From: Natrinema sp. CBA1119
GTDB lineage: Archaea; Halobacteriota; Halobacteria; Halobacteriales; Natrialbaceae
Direction: 5' to 3'
Assembly (NCBI RefSeq): GCF_002572525.1
Contig: NZ_PDBS01000002.1
Coordinates: 1 to 64,000 of the forward strand
DNA: 64,000 bases
A program made the position numbers and the translations under genes. The notes beneath the pieces were generated by a model, which saw only the letters and a list, made by a program, of their open reading frames with translations, made no database searches and was not told the DNA's origin. Of the stretch, positions 57,978-64,000 are shown piece by piece (within the stretch, counting starts at the first letter, position 1; the number at the start of each line of letters is the position of its first letter).

Positions 57978-58760
57978 TCAGGGAAGAGCAGGTTCTGGGT
58001 CTTCAGGAATCATTTCGTCCCATAAAACCGACGTCCCTGCGTCGAGATCAACCCCTATAGGTCCTCCACCGGTAATAGACTTTATCGCCCCGCCAATTGG
58101 GTCCCAGGACCATGTGTGTTTGTAAGACCCCCAGATAGTTCCCGCAGTCCCATTAGTAACGAGTTCGCACTGTAATGAAATGTAACTCGTTGGTGGGAGA
58201 CCTCCTCCATTTGGTCCCCAATCAAGATGAACTTCTGCAGCAAGACCTCCACCATCAATGCTCCCTGGCCAGAATTCGGCATCGTGATAACCATCATCTG
58301 ACATAGCCATGGCCTGCACATTGGGGGTTCCAACTGTTGTCCATACATTTTCATCAAAACCCACACCAATAACATCAGGTACAAAAGTTGGGCTTCTAAC
58401 ACTTGAATTAACCCCATCCAATTTCATATTCACTGTGCAAAGTATTCTATTATACTCAGAAAGCTCTGAGAATATCACATTCAGTTCAGAGTCACTTTCA
58501 GTATAATGGTTAGAAGCGGTTCCGATCTGAGAATCATTCTTATCAGAATCGAAAGACCCCACTTTTGTGGTTGTCTGGGTATGCGCTATTCCATCCTTAT
58601 CTAATAATCTTCCAACTAGGTCTGGACCCCCTTTGACGTATGCATGGAATATCTTGGAGGCGAGATCTTCCTCTTCCGGATTTGAAGCGCTAACTATACC
58701 AGTTCCGCTAAGTGCTGCCGTTGCCGTTACACCTCGAATGAACTGCCGTCTATTTGGCAT
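57978..58760 (-). CDS. Tat-exported protein of unknown function (transposon cargo)
   Basis: 260-aa protein with a Tat signal (MPNRRQFIRGVTATAALSGT) cleaved near VSASN. The mature part begins with a helical stretch (EEEDLASKIFHAYVKGGPDL) and continues as a beta-rich acidic domain (IFSELSEYNRILCTVNMKLD, EFWPGSIDGGGLAAEVHLDW, WGSYKHTWSWDPIGG). No family recognised. AT-rich compared with the region. It is divergent from a small membrane-protein gene at 58927 and lies inside the IS5-like transposon. Probably a surface or secreted factor; the pairing with a small membrane protein could suggest a toxin-immunity arrangement, but that is only a guess. Confidence 0.65.
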   Translation of the reverse strand: MPNRRQFIRGVTATAALSGTGIVSASNPEEEDLASKIFHAYVKGGPDLVGRLLDKDGIAHTQTTTKVGSFDSDKNDSQIGTASNHYTESDSELNVIFSELSEYNRILCTVNMKLDGVNSSVRSPTFVPDVIGVGFDENVWTTVGTPNVQAMAMSDDGYHDAEFWPGSIDGGGLAAEVHLDWGPNGGGLPPTSYISLQCELVTNGTAGTIWGSYKHTWSWDPIGGAIKSITGGGPIGVDLDAGTSVLWDEMIPEDPEPALP

Positions 58761-58926
58761 ACTATTCGCTATTATACTTGGATATATATATATAGTTTTC
58801 TAACTGTTAGTCGTGCTATTAGATCCGAAATATGAGTATTTCCTAATTTTAGATGCGATATTTAAGGCGCAACTTAATTAGATTGATATGATAAAGGTTA
58901 TAGTTCCCCATCTTTCTACTCTAAAT

Positions 58927-59094
58927 ATGAATCACATTGAGTGGTTTCTGGGATTGATTGTATACCTTTTAGCAGTAATTATCTATGAGTTTGGGAGCGG
59001 GAACGTCCCATCCGTAATTTCGATTCCTATATTATTAATTGTCTATATGATGCCCATTTACCTAATATTTAGACATATTTTTGACCATAAATAA
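58927..59094 (+). CDS. Small membrane protein beside the exported cargo protein
   Basis: 55-aa protein from ATG 58927 (MNHIEWFLGLIVYLLAVIIY), alternative start 58888. Two hydrophobic helices (first as quoted; second SIPILLIVYMMPIYLIFRHI). Strongly AT-rich. Divergent from the Tat-exported protein gene, inside the IS5-like transposon. Role unknown. Confidence 0.45.
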   Translation: MNHIEWFLGLIVYLLAVIIYEFGSGNVPSVISIPILLIVYMMPIYLIFRHIFDHK

Positions 59095-59102
59095 TATTTG
59101 TC

Positions 59103-59118
59103 GGATCTGTTGAAATCC
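59103..59118 (+). repeat. Internal copy of the IS5-like left end
   Basis: GGATCTGTTGAAATCC differs at one base from the terminal GGCTCTGTTGAAATCC at 57580. Together with the right end at 60496 it would define a 1394-bp unit holding the transposase and the gene at 59215. Confidence 0.75.
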
Positions 59119-59214
59119 TATGGTTTCGATACTTCCCCGATGAATCAGACGTTAGGTAGGACTGCGTACTCACCACCAAAAGGATGATGAGGAGATGCAA
59201 CGGTATCCATCTTT

Positions 59215-59583
59215 ATGAAGGCCTCACACGTCGCCCTCGTCGGTGTTATAGCGAGCCTCGCAATCAACGGAGCAATTAGCGCCACTACAAATACAGCAAC
59301 ATACTTGGCAGTAACACCGGTTGGAATCGCGGTTTACCTTATCGTGGGAATCGGTGGGCCGCAAACGTATATCGGTCAACAGAATGGTTCCAGTATGGAA
59401 CTGGGAATGGGTGTTCTCGCAATTGTCGCTGGATTGGTTTCGCTGGGGGTAGGTGTCTTGGGAAGTGGGGTTCTCGCAGACTGGGGGACGGGATTCGTTA
59501 ATCTTCTCCTCATTCTGGTCCTTGGAATTATCCTTTGGGCGGGAGTCAGACAGTTCGCAGAGGGATACTCCTCCACTGCGTAA
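59215..59583 (+). CDS. Four-helix small membrane protein (transposon cargo)
   Basis: 122-aa membrane protein with about four helices: ALVGVIASLAINGAISATTN, YLAVTPVGIAVYLIVGIG, MGVLAIVAGLVSLGVGVLGS and GFVNLLLILVLGIILWAGVR. It is a haloarchaeal-type small integral membrane protein with no named family. It lies between the internal left end and the transposase, so it would also be carried by the shorter version of the element. Convergent with the transposase gene, with about 40 bases between their ends. Confidence 0.6.
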   Translation: MKASHVALVGVIASLAINGAISATTNTATYLAVTPVGIAVYLIVGIGGPQTYIGQQNGSSMELGMGVLAIVAGLVSLGVGVLGSGVLADWGTGFVNLLLILVLGIILWAGVRQFAEGYSSTA

Positions 59584-59622
59584 ACTATGGTTAACCATCA
59601 GTAGTTCATCTGGATCTAACGT

Positions 59623-60444
59623 TCAGAGTGTTTTGTCGATGTTATGGGTGAGACAGCCAACAGCGAGTTCACGGAACTGTTTCCACCAGTGGCGTGAGCG
59701 GACGAATGAGCCATATTTCCGTTTGAGCCGGGAGTTCACCGTCTCGTTCTGACTACGCTGACCGTAGAGGTCGGCGTCCAGCCGAGCGTTCCACGCCTTA
59801 TGAAGCGACGAAAACTCACGGTGCTTGATGAGCGGGCGAACACCAGTCTCACGGGCTAAAGCACGGACCTTCTGGTCGTCGTACCCCTTGTCGCCGAGGA
59901 GAATCACTACTTCACCAGTATTCCGCTTGATGAGCGAGGGCGCGATCTGCGAGTCGTGTTTTCGTGTCGTCGTCATGTGTACGTCGATAATTGCGTTCGA
60001 CCTCGTATCTACGAGGAGCGTGACTTTCAACTGCTGAATCGTTAATTTCGTTCGTTTCGTGTAGTGCTTCGAGGCGTGACTGCGGTCAAAGCCGGAAGCG
60101 TCGATCCCGACGACACCGTTGGTCGGGAGGAGTGTAATCGAGAGGTTGAGCAGGACGCGCCAAACTGCCATATCGAGTCGATTGAACGCCTTACACAACG
60201 TCGAAGGAGAGGGGAGTTCCTCCAGATCGATGGCTTCCCGAATCCGAGGCATCTCGATAAGTTCGTCAAGCAGGGTTCGGTACGTCGTATTCTTCCGTAC
60301 CTTGAGACAGAGCAAGACGATATGCTGATGAAGCGTGTACCGCTGTTTCGAGAACTTCGAAGAGTAGCGGGTAGTAGCTCGCCGAGCCAAGTGATACGCC
60401 TGCTCAACGAACCGAAGCAACTGCGACTTTGGGAGGGCCTGCAT
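59623..60444 (-). CDS. IS5-like transposase, intact
   Basis: 273-aa DDE transposase (MQALPKSQLLRFVEQAYHLA). First Asp in VVGIDASGFDRSHASKHYTK, second in VILLGDKGYDDQKVRALA, Glu in GQRSQNETVNSRLKRKYG (DDE with the YREK-like spacing of IS5 relatives), then SRHWWKQFRELAVGCLTHNI. No stop or frameshift. Length is normal for the group. It could mobilise its own element and the kinase-bearing relative at 53127-56821, whose ends match in 14-15 of 16 positions. Family name is by general signature; the exact IS subgroup needs a database. Confidence 0.9.
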   Translation of the reverse strand: MQALPKSQLLRFVEQAYHLARRATTRYSSKFSKQRYTLHQHIVLLCLKVRKNTTYRTLLDELIEMPRIREAIDLEELPSPSTLCKAFNRLDMAVWRVLLNLSITLLPTNGVVGIDASGFDRSHASKHYTKRTKLTIQQLKVTLLVDTRSNAIIDVHMTTTRKHDSQIAPSLIKRNTGEVVILLGDKGYDDQKVRALARETGVRPLIKHREFSSLHKAWNARLDADLYGQRSQNETVNSRLKRKYGSFVRSRHWWKQFRELAVGCLTHNIDKTL

Positions 60445-60880
60445 TCGGTCACACTACCGCTTGAACCTGTAACTCTCTGAGGGTTTCAACAGAGCCAAAA
60501 ACATGGAAATCGGAACGCTTCTGAACGTGTCTTCTGCGAGATAAATCGACGTACCTATTCATTCTCAAACTGTTTCAGTCACGCACAACCGTCAACAGCC
60601 AAATCGTGGCTCCAAGCCTTCGCCGTCTGGCATAATGCTATAAACTAAACATGACCGGATGTGATTAGCAATGTTCGATCACGTCCGCTCGGAGGTCTCA
60701 AAAATGGGAGAGAAGTGACTGTGCAAGATCAGTTTGTGAGTCGGTTCTACTAGCGACTTCCTTCTCGTAGGCGAGATAGCTTTAGTCATCTGCTGAGTGT
60801 CAACTGTCCTAATTATAAGTCAATAAGGATTAGCAGGCCAGAATTCAGGACCTATCGTAAGCCTATGGAATTCTTCTATT

Positions 60881-62080
60881 TCAATCCGTTGAAACGCTCG
60901 AGTTGGGAACCGTATGAGTGGGGAGCCGTGCTGATTCGACGGAATATACCAGAGTCCCGGTGAACAGGAGGATACTCGATATAACAAATATTGAAGTGAA
61001 AGGAGAAGCAGCATCAACGAACACCCAGTATACTGGTGCTGCAACCGTTGGCCCAGCAGCTAAAAGTACGATTTGAGACACAAGAGGACCACAACAACCA
61101 CAAGTACACGTTCCGAGGATTGCAGCAGATTTAGTGGTGTTCTCCGCTATTCCGGCTTGTTCTTCAGCACGCCAGTAGCGAGCGATAAGTGCAGCATTCA
61201 AGCCGACCAGTACACTCAATAACCCTACGACAGTAATTACTCCGATCGAAATTGCAAAGAACAGCGGGACTTCTGGAAGCAATACTTCAAGCGTAGGCCA
61301 CATAACGAGCTGGTATCGCACAGACATGACCGCAATCGTTACTTCTCCTGGGCCCCCGTCCTCTAATATAAATGATATATATCCTGTTGTTGACATAAAG
61401 AAAAGTGCCATGATGAATCCAACACCAATTCCAAATCTCCGAGCTACCTGATCCTGTAGAACTGCTTTAAATACAGGCCTTGCGTCTTTCCAGAGAATAT
61501 ACCCCACAAAGAGGGGGGTGCTCAAGACAATCGCATAGCCGAGCGGATGGGAATCACTATTATACCCTGGCAGCAGATTTGGATACATAATCCAGAGGCC
61601 CATCAACATTCCGAGAGACATATAGCGAGGACGTGTCGGCCATCGGAGCCATCCAATAATGAAGCTTGACAATATAATTAGCATGCCAACGGATAATGAA
61701 AGCGGTTGGTACCAAGATCGCGGAAACGGTATTGAGCTCGCTGTATACGTCGGCTCCGGTGCTAACCCTTCAAAGAGGACAGCTCCGACAGCAGTCACGA
61801 CAATTCCGAAGAACACCGTATAAATTGCGACTGTCGGCGAGATATAGTTCGTACGCTTTAGAAGGAGAGTCCCGCCAAGGACTGCCATTCCGCTGAGAAT
61901 AATGACGGCTCCATGCCATTGTGAGAGTCCCGAGGTTGCAGTCCCACCGTGTGCAGACACAGTTGGCAGTTGTGTGAGGATAATAAACGCACACACGAGA
62001 AGAGAGAGGTACCGTCTATATTCTTGGAACTCCAATCTCCCGATGATCCTCTCTCTTGTTAGCCATTGATTCGGTTCCAT
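60881..62080 (-). CDS. Multi-spanning membrane protein with CTCGCCGP motif
   Basis: 399-aa protein with about ten predicted helices. The N-terminus has a signal-like helix then AHGGTATSGLSQWHG, so the first loop is probably outside and His-bearing. Near residue 330 a striking AAILGTCTCGCCGPLVSQIV places four Cys in a row of seven residues next to a helix, a candidate metal or redox site. A mid-region amphipathic stretch (WKDARPVFKAVLQDQVARRF) is cytoplasmic. The C-terminus is polar. No named family recognised. A small CxxC protein may be encoded just upstream (62186-62344). Ordinary codon use; intact. Metal transport or thiol chemistry is an inference from the Cys cluster only. Confidence 0.75.
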   Translation of the reverse strand: MEPNQWLTRERIIGRLEFQEYRRYLSLLVCAFIILTQLPTVSAHGGTATSGLSQWHGAVIILSGMAVLGGTLLLKRTNYISPTVAIYTVFFGIVVTAVGAVLFEGLAPEPTYTASSIPFPRSWYQPLSLSVGMLIILSSFIIGWLRWPTRPRYMSLGMLMGLWIMYPNLLPGYNSDSHPLGYAIVLSTPLFVGYILWKDARPVFKAVLQDQVARRFGIGVGFIMALFFMSTTGYISFILEDGGPGEVTIAVMSVRYQLVMWPTLEVLLPEVPLFFAISIGVITVVGLLSVLVGLNAALIARYWRAEEQAGIAENTTKSAAILGTCTCGCCGPLVSQIVLLAAGPTVAAPVYWVFVDAASPFTSIFVISSILLFTGTLVYSVESARLPTHTVPNSSVSTD

Positions 62081-62185
62081 TAGCGAACCTTACCCAGTGA
62101 GCCACTTCTACCTGACGGATACGAACGATAGACTATAATGTTGGATGGCTTTTGTCCAGCACAAATCACAGCAGTCAGACTGATG

Positions 62186-62344
62186 TTACCTTCTTGAGGA
62201 GAAAATGCCTGTAACTTTCGATAGAAACCCGGAAGAAGACTGCCTTCTATAATCACTGTCATTTGAAGATGCTTCTATCTCTTCACTAGGGACGTCTTCT
62301 TCAGAATCACTTCCGCCTTCGGGATCTTGACAATAGATGCACAT
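62186..62344 (-). CDS. Putative CxxC micro-protein upstream of the Cys-rich membrane gene
   Basis: 52-codon frame from ATG 62344: MCIYCQDPEGGSDSEEDVPS, then EEIEASSNDSDYRRQSSSGF and LSKVTGIFSSRR. The start carries a CxxC pair, the middle is very acidic, and the end is a short basic amphipathic helix. AAGGA lies four bases before the start codon. A different frame (62080-62262) overlaps the membrane gene's start as TAATG, so an alternative is that this frame is not used. Confidence 0.4.
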   Translation of the reverse strand: MCIYCQDPEGGSDSEEDVPSEEIEASSNDSDYRRQSSSGFLSKVTGIFSSRR

Positions 62345-62454
62345 CCTTATGATTGGTCATACACTCTCACATGTATAGACCTACCGGGGATTGATTAATA
62401 TTCTGCTATGAAATGGACAGATTCTACTATCACGTTCAAGTGAGGAACATGTTT

Positions 62455-63193
62455 GTAGTAGTGTCTAAATTGTCAGAGCAAGTAATGCCAAAGTTGTCAC
62501 AGTGTATCTGTCACTCGAAGAGTTCCTCAACGGGAGTTTAGACGCGATTTAGAAGATTTTTGGGGGAACGAACGGACGATGACGCCCATCAGGGTGTTCG
62601 CCGTCTGTCTCCACGAAACTAGCTGTTCGCTTCGAGAGACATCAATAATCTTCGTTGAATTAGGCGTCGAACGCCCTCACGTGGTGGTCTATAATTGGAT
62701 ACCTCGGCTAGCTGACAGCGGACGTGACCCGTCGACGGCAACGCCGTCGCGGGTCGCTGTTGACGAAACCGCTGTTAAGATAAACGGCGGGTGGTCTTGG
62801 TTGTATGATGCAATAGACATCGAGTCAAAGTTAATTCTTGATGTCGCGTTGTTTGGTCAGTATGGCACTGATCTGGCAACTGCACTCCTCCAGAAACTCC
62901 GCAAGAACCCCGATCTCTCGGAGACGGAATTTCACGTCTGTCAATTCGGCTATCGGACTGCCCTCTCACGAATAGGACTGAGCGGTCGAGTTAACTATAC
63001 TAACCGAAACACATCAGGGAGTGGTTTCACACTCAAAATGTGTATTGGCCGCTTCCATACCCTGTGGGTGGACAGCCGGGCGAGTGTCCGCGAGTAGCTT
63101 GAACAGTTCATGCATTACTACAACCATCAGAGACCATATTAGGATCTCGACGGAAACACATCAGCCGAGGTGGTTCAGAACTAGACAATGACC
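62455..63193 (+). mobile_element. Degenerate IS6-family copy with transposase remains
   Basis: Frame from about 62528 reads TPIRVFAVCLHETSCSLRET, VAVDETAVKINGGWSWLYDA and SETEFHVCQFGYRTALSRIG, matching the IS6 transposase at 13462-14136. The second Asp motif (FLVDGYGY) has become FHVCQFGY, Glu is lost from NLIEKWF (NTSGSGF), and TAG stops follow (SVRE-stop-LEQFMHYYNHQRPY-stop). Ends are weak: TAGTGTCTAAATTGTC near 62457 and ACTAGACAATGACC near 63193. Long dead. Confidence 0.85.
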
Positions 63194-63299
63194 GACAACA
63201 TATATCATGCAAACTGACGGAAGTCAATTATCTGTTCAGAACCGCGCTTAGTAAATCGAACTTTGTTTATAATGTCCTCCCCAAGATACACGCAACGGG

Positions 63300-64000
63300 A
63301 TGAACGATTCACGTATCCAATCGACCTCTACAGCTATCGGTCTCACCTATGGATCGTATATTATTGGAAATATAGTCCTTATCATTGCGGCACTTATCTT
63401 GGGGGCCATCGGTCTAAACCTCACGGCACAACCATCACTCCACGTATTACTCAGTACAGTTCTGCTCCAGGGAGTGACCTATGGTGGTATTGCGATCATC
63501 TATCTCAAAGTTCGTAATCTCGATTTCGAATTTGTTCCGTTCTCTATACCGAGTAAACGGGACCTTGTTATTACCGTTATTGGAACGGTAGTCATTCTCG
63601 GACTTCTTTTTGTAATGTCATCGGCTATTTCGTATCTTGGGCTAGAGTCAGCCCAAAATAAGGTCGTCGAGATCGGCCAGCAGAGTCCGGCGACTTTTCT
63701 TCTCCTCATCCTCCTCTCGTTTCTATTGGTTGGGCCTGGTGAAGAGTTGCTGTTTAGAGGGCTTGTCCAAGGTGTACTCCGAGAATCATTTACACCAGCC
63801 CGAGCGATCGTTCTCGCCAGTGCCTTGTTCGCCTCACTCCATCTTTTCTCCCTCACGGGAAATGGGAAGTTCGTGTATATTGGTATTACTTTTGTACTCG
63901 CCCTCGTACTTGGGGCAACGTATGAATATACGGAGAATATTATCGTACCATCACTTATTCATGGCACATACAATGCCATTCAGTTCGCCATTGCGTATTT
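63300..64000 (+). CDS. CPBP-family intramembrane protease, cut by window end
   Basis: Open from ATG 63300 (MNDSRIQSTSTAIGLTYGSY) to the last base, 233 codons so far, so the 3' end is outside the window. About six helices are seen. CPBP/CAAX-type motifs are complete: FLLVGPGEELLFRGLVQGVL (EExxxR), FASLHLFSLTGNG (His) and NIIVPSLIHGTYNAIQFAIA (HxxxN). The catalytic glutamates and histidines are all present, unlike the relative at 46041-46727. Likely a membrane-embedded protease for protein processing or defence against toxic peptides. Stands after an IS6 relic. Confidence 0.85.
   Translation, partial: MNDSRIQSTSTAIGLTYGSYIIGNIVLIIAALILGAIGLNLTAQPSLHVLLSTVLLQGVTYGGIAIIYLKVRNLDFEFVPFSIPSKRDLVITVIGTVVILGLLFVMSSAISYLGLESAQNKVVEIGQQSPATFLLLILLSFLLVGPGEELLFRGLVQGVLRESFTPARAIVLASALFASLHLFSLTGNGKFVYIGITFVLALVLGATYEYTENIIVPSLIHGTYNAIQFAIAY

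Larger units (their letters stand above)
57580..60496 (-). mobile_element. IS5-like transposon with exported-protein cargo (2917 bp)
   Basis: Left end GGCTCTGTTGAAATCC at 57580, right end complement of GGCTCTGTTGAAACCC closing at 60496. Perfect 8-bp duplication AAAAACAT at 57572-57579 and 60497-60504. It contains an intact transposase and three cargo genes. An internal left-end-like sequence at 59103 suggests a shorter 1.4-kb version. It sits inside an IS6-family transposase gene. Confidence 0.92.
57088..60648 (+). pseudogene. IS6-family transposase, split and nonsense-mutated
   Basis: Left part from ATG 57088: HTH region (LAGFSLSNTVRGLERFGVEH), catalytic Asp in HVALDETVIQL, then TGA (57373-57375) where Trp is expected (HRY-stop-LYTAVD), FLVDGAKHLQTAL with the second Asp, up to RYEKHG. 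The nested transposon interrupts here. Right part after 60496: GNRNASERVFCEINRRTYSF with the catalytic Glu, and AKSWLQAFAVWHNAIN ending at 60648. So one nonsense codon plus one insertion. It is only distantly related to the IS6 copies at 13-17 kb. Confidence 0.9.
57036..60656 (+). mobile_element. IS6-family element (about 700 bp) split by a nested transposon
   Basis: Left end GGTGCTGTTTCGTT at 57036; right end complement of GGTCATGTTTAGTT closing at 60656. Perfect 8-bp duplication GGATGTGA at 57028-57035 and 60657-60664. Without the nested 2917-bp transposon and its 8-bp duplication, the element is 696 bp, normal for haloarchaeal IS6 members. Confidence 0.9.

Noticed and set aside
62080..62262. 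60-codon frame touching the membrane gene start as TAATG
   Set aside because: No family and unusual composition; the alternative CxxC frame at 62186-62344 looks more protein-like, but neither is certain.
1..64000. CRISPR array, tRNA or rRNA genes, replication origin
   Set aside because: No regularly spaced repeats, no cloverleaf or rRNA-like stretches, and no Orc1/Cdc6 or RepH-like gene were recognised by eye.

Overview
The window comes from a halophilic archaeon (class Halobacteria), most likely a megaplasmid or a strongly rearranged accessory region. The signs are acidic proteins, twin-arginine (Tat) signals on nearly all exported proteins, archaeal TFB/TBP factors, a SUI1/aIF1 gene, haloarchaeal families (DUF7344-like, HalOD1-like, DUF7405/DUF7350-like) and many haloarchaeal IS elements. 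No rRNA, tRNA, CRISPR array or recognisable replication origin was seen. Pseudogenes and IS relics are about as numerous as intact genes.

Layout. 0-5.6 kb: an AbiE-like (type IV) toxin-antitoxin pair, a dead TATA-binding-protein gene, a DUF7344-like regulator, an aIF1 paralogue, a frameshifted gene, and a ribbon-less TFB-like factor coupled to a small zinc protein. 5.7-13.4 kb: a broken IS630, small zinc/SWIM proteins, an exported cupredoxin, and a tfb - ArdC/ImmA-like - HalOD1-like cluster. 13.4-16.9 kb: two direct IS6-family copies flank two AT-rich exported-protein genes. 17.3-19.9 kb: a membrane protein and a SCO-TlpA-CcdA operon for thiol/copper handling and oxidase assembly. 20-27.7 kb: a polysaccharide deacetylase, a ZIP transporter, dead MmgE/PrpD and ComA-like genes, and a second cupredoxin. 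27.9-39 kb: DUF7405/DUF7350-like exported proteins with a TnpB relic between two paralogues, a multi-spanning membrane gene cut by an IS630, a zinc-finger membrane protein and an arylsulfotransferase-like protein. 39-52.7 kb: a Ca2+/Na+ antiporter-like protein, a P1B-type ATPase overlapping a CoxA-CoxC fusion oxidase, a CPBP protein, a lone MnhD/NuoL-type subunit, a dead ABC permease and a lone NrfD. 52.8-60.7 kb: a second polysaccharide deacetylase, now a pseudogene, with three mobile elements in and inside one another, each with a perfect 8-bp target duplication. 60.9-64 kb: a Cys-rich multi-spanning membrane protein, an IS6 relic and a CPBP protease cut by the window end.

How the genes may work together. 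Functional genes centre on the cell envelope, metals and respiration: two cupredoxins, SCO/TlpA/CcdA, a heme-copper oxidase, P1B ATPase, ZIP, NrfD and an Mrp-like subunit. Several complexes are represented by one subunit only (no CoxB, no NrfC partner, no other Mrp subunits), so partners must be elsewhere or lost. The most striking structure is a 3.7-kb IS5-like element that carries a complete PAS/GAF histidine kinase between its own inverted repeats, and a 2.9-kb relative carrying exported and membrane proteins that is nested in an IS6-family element.
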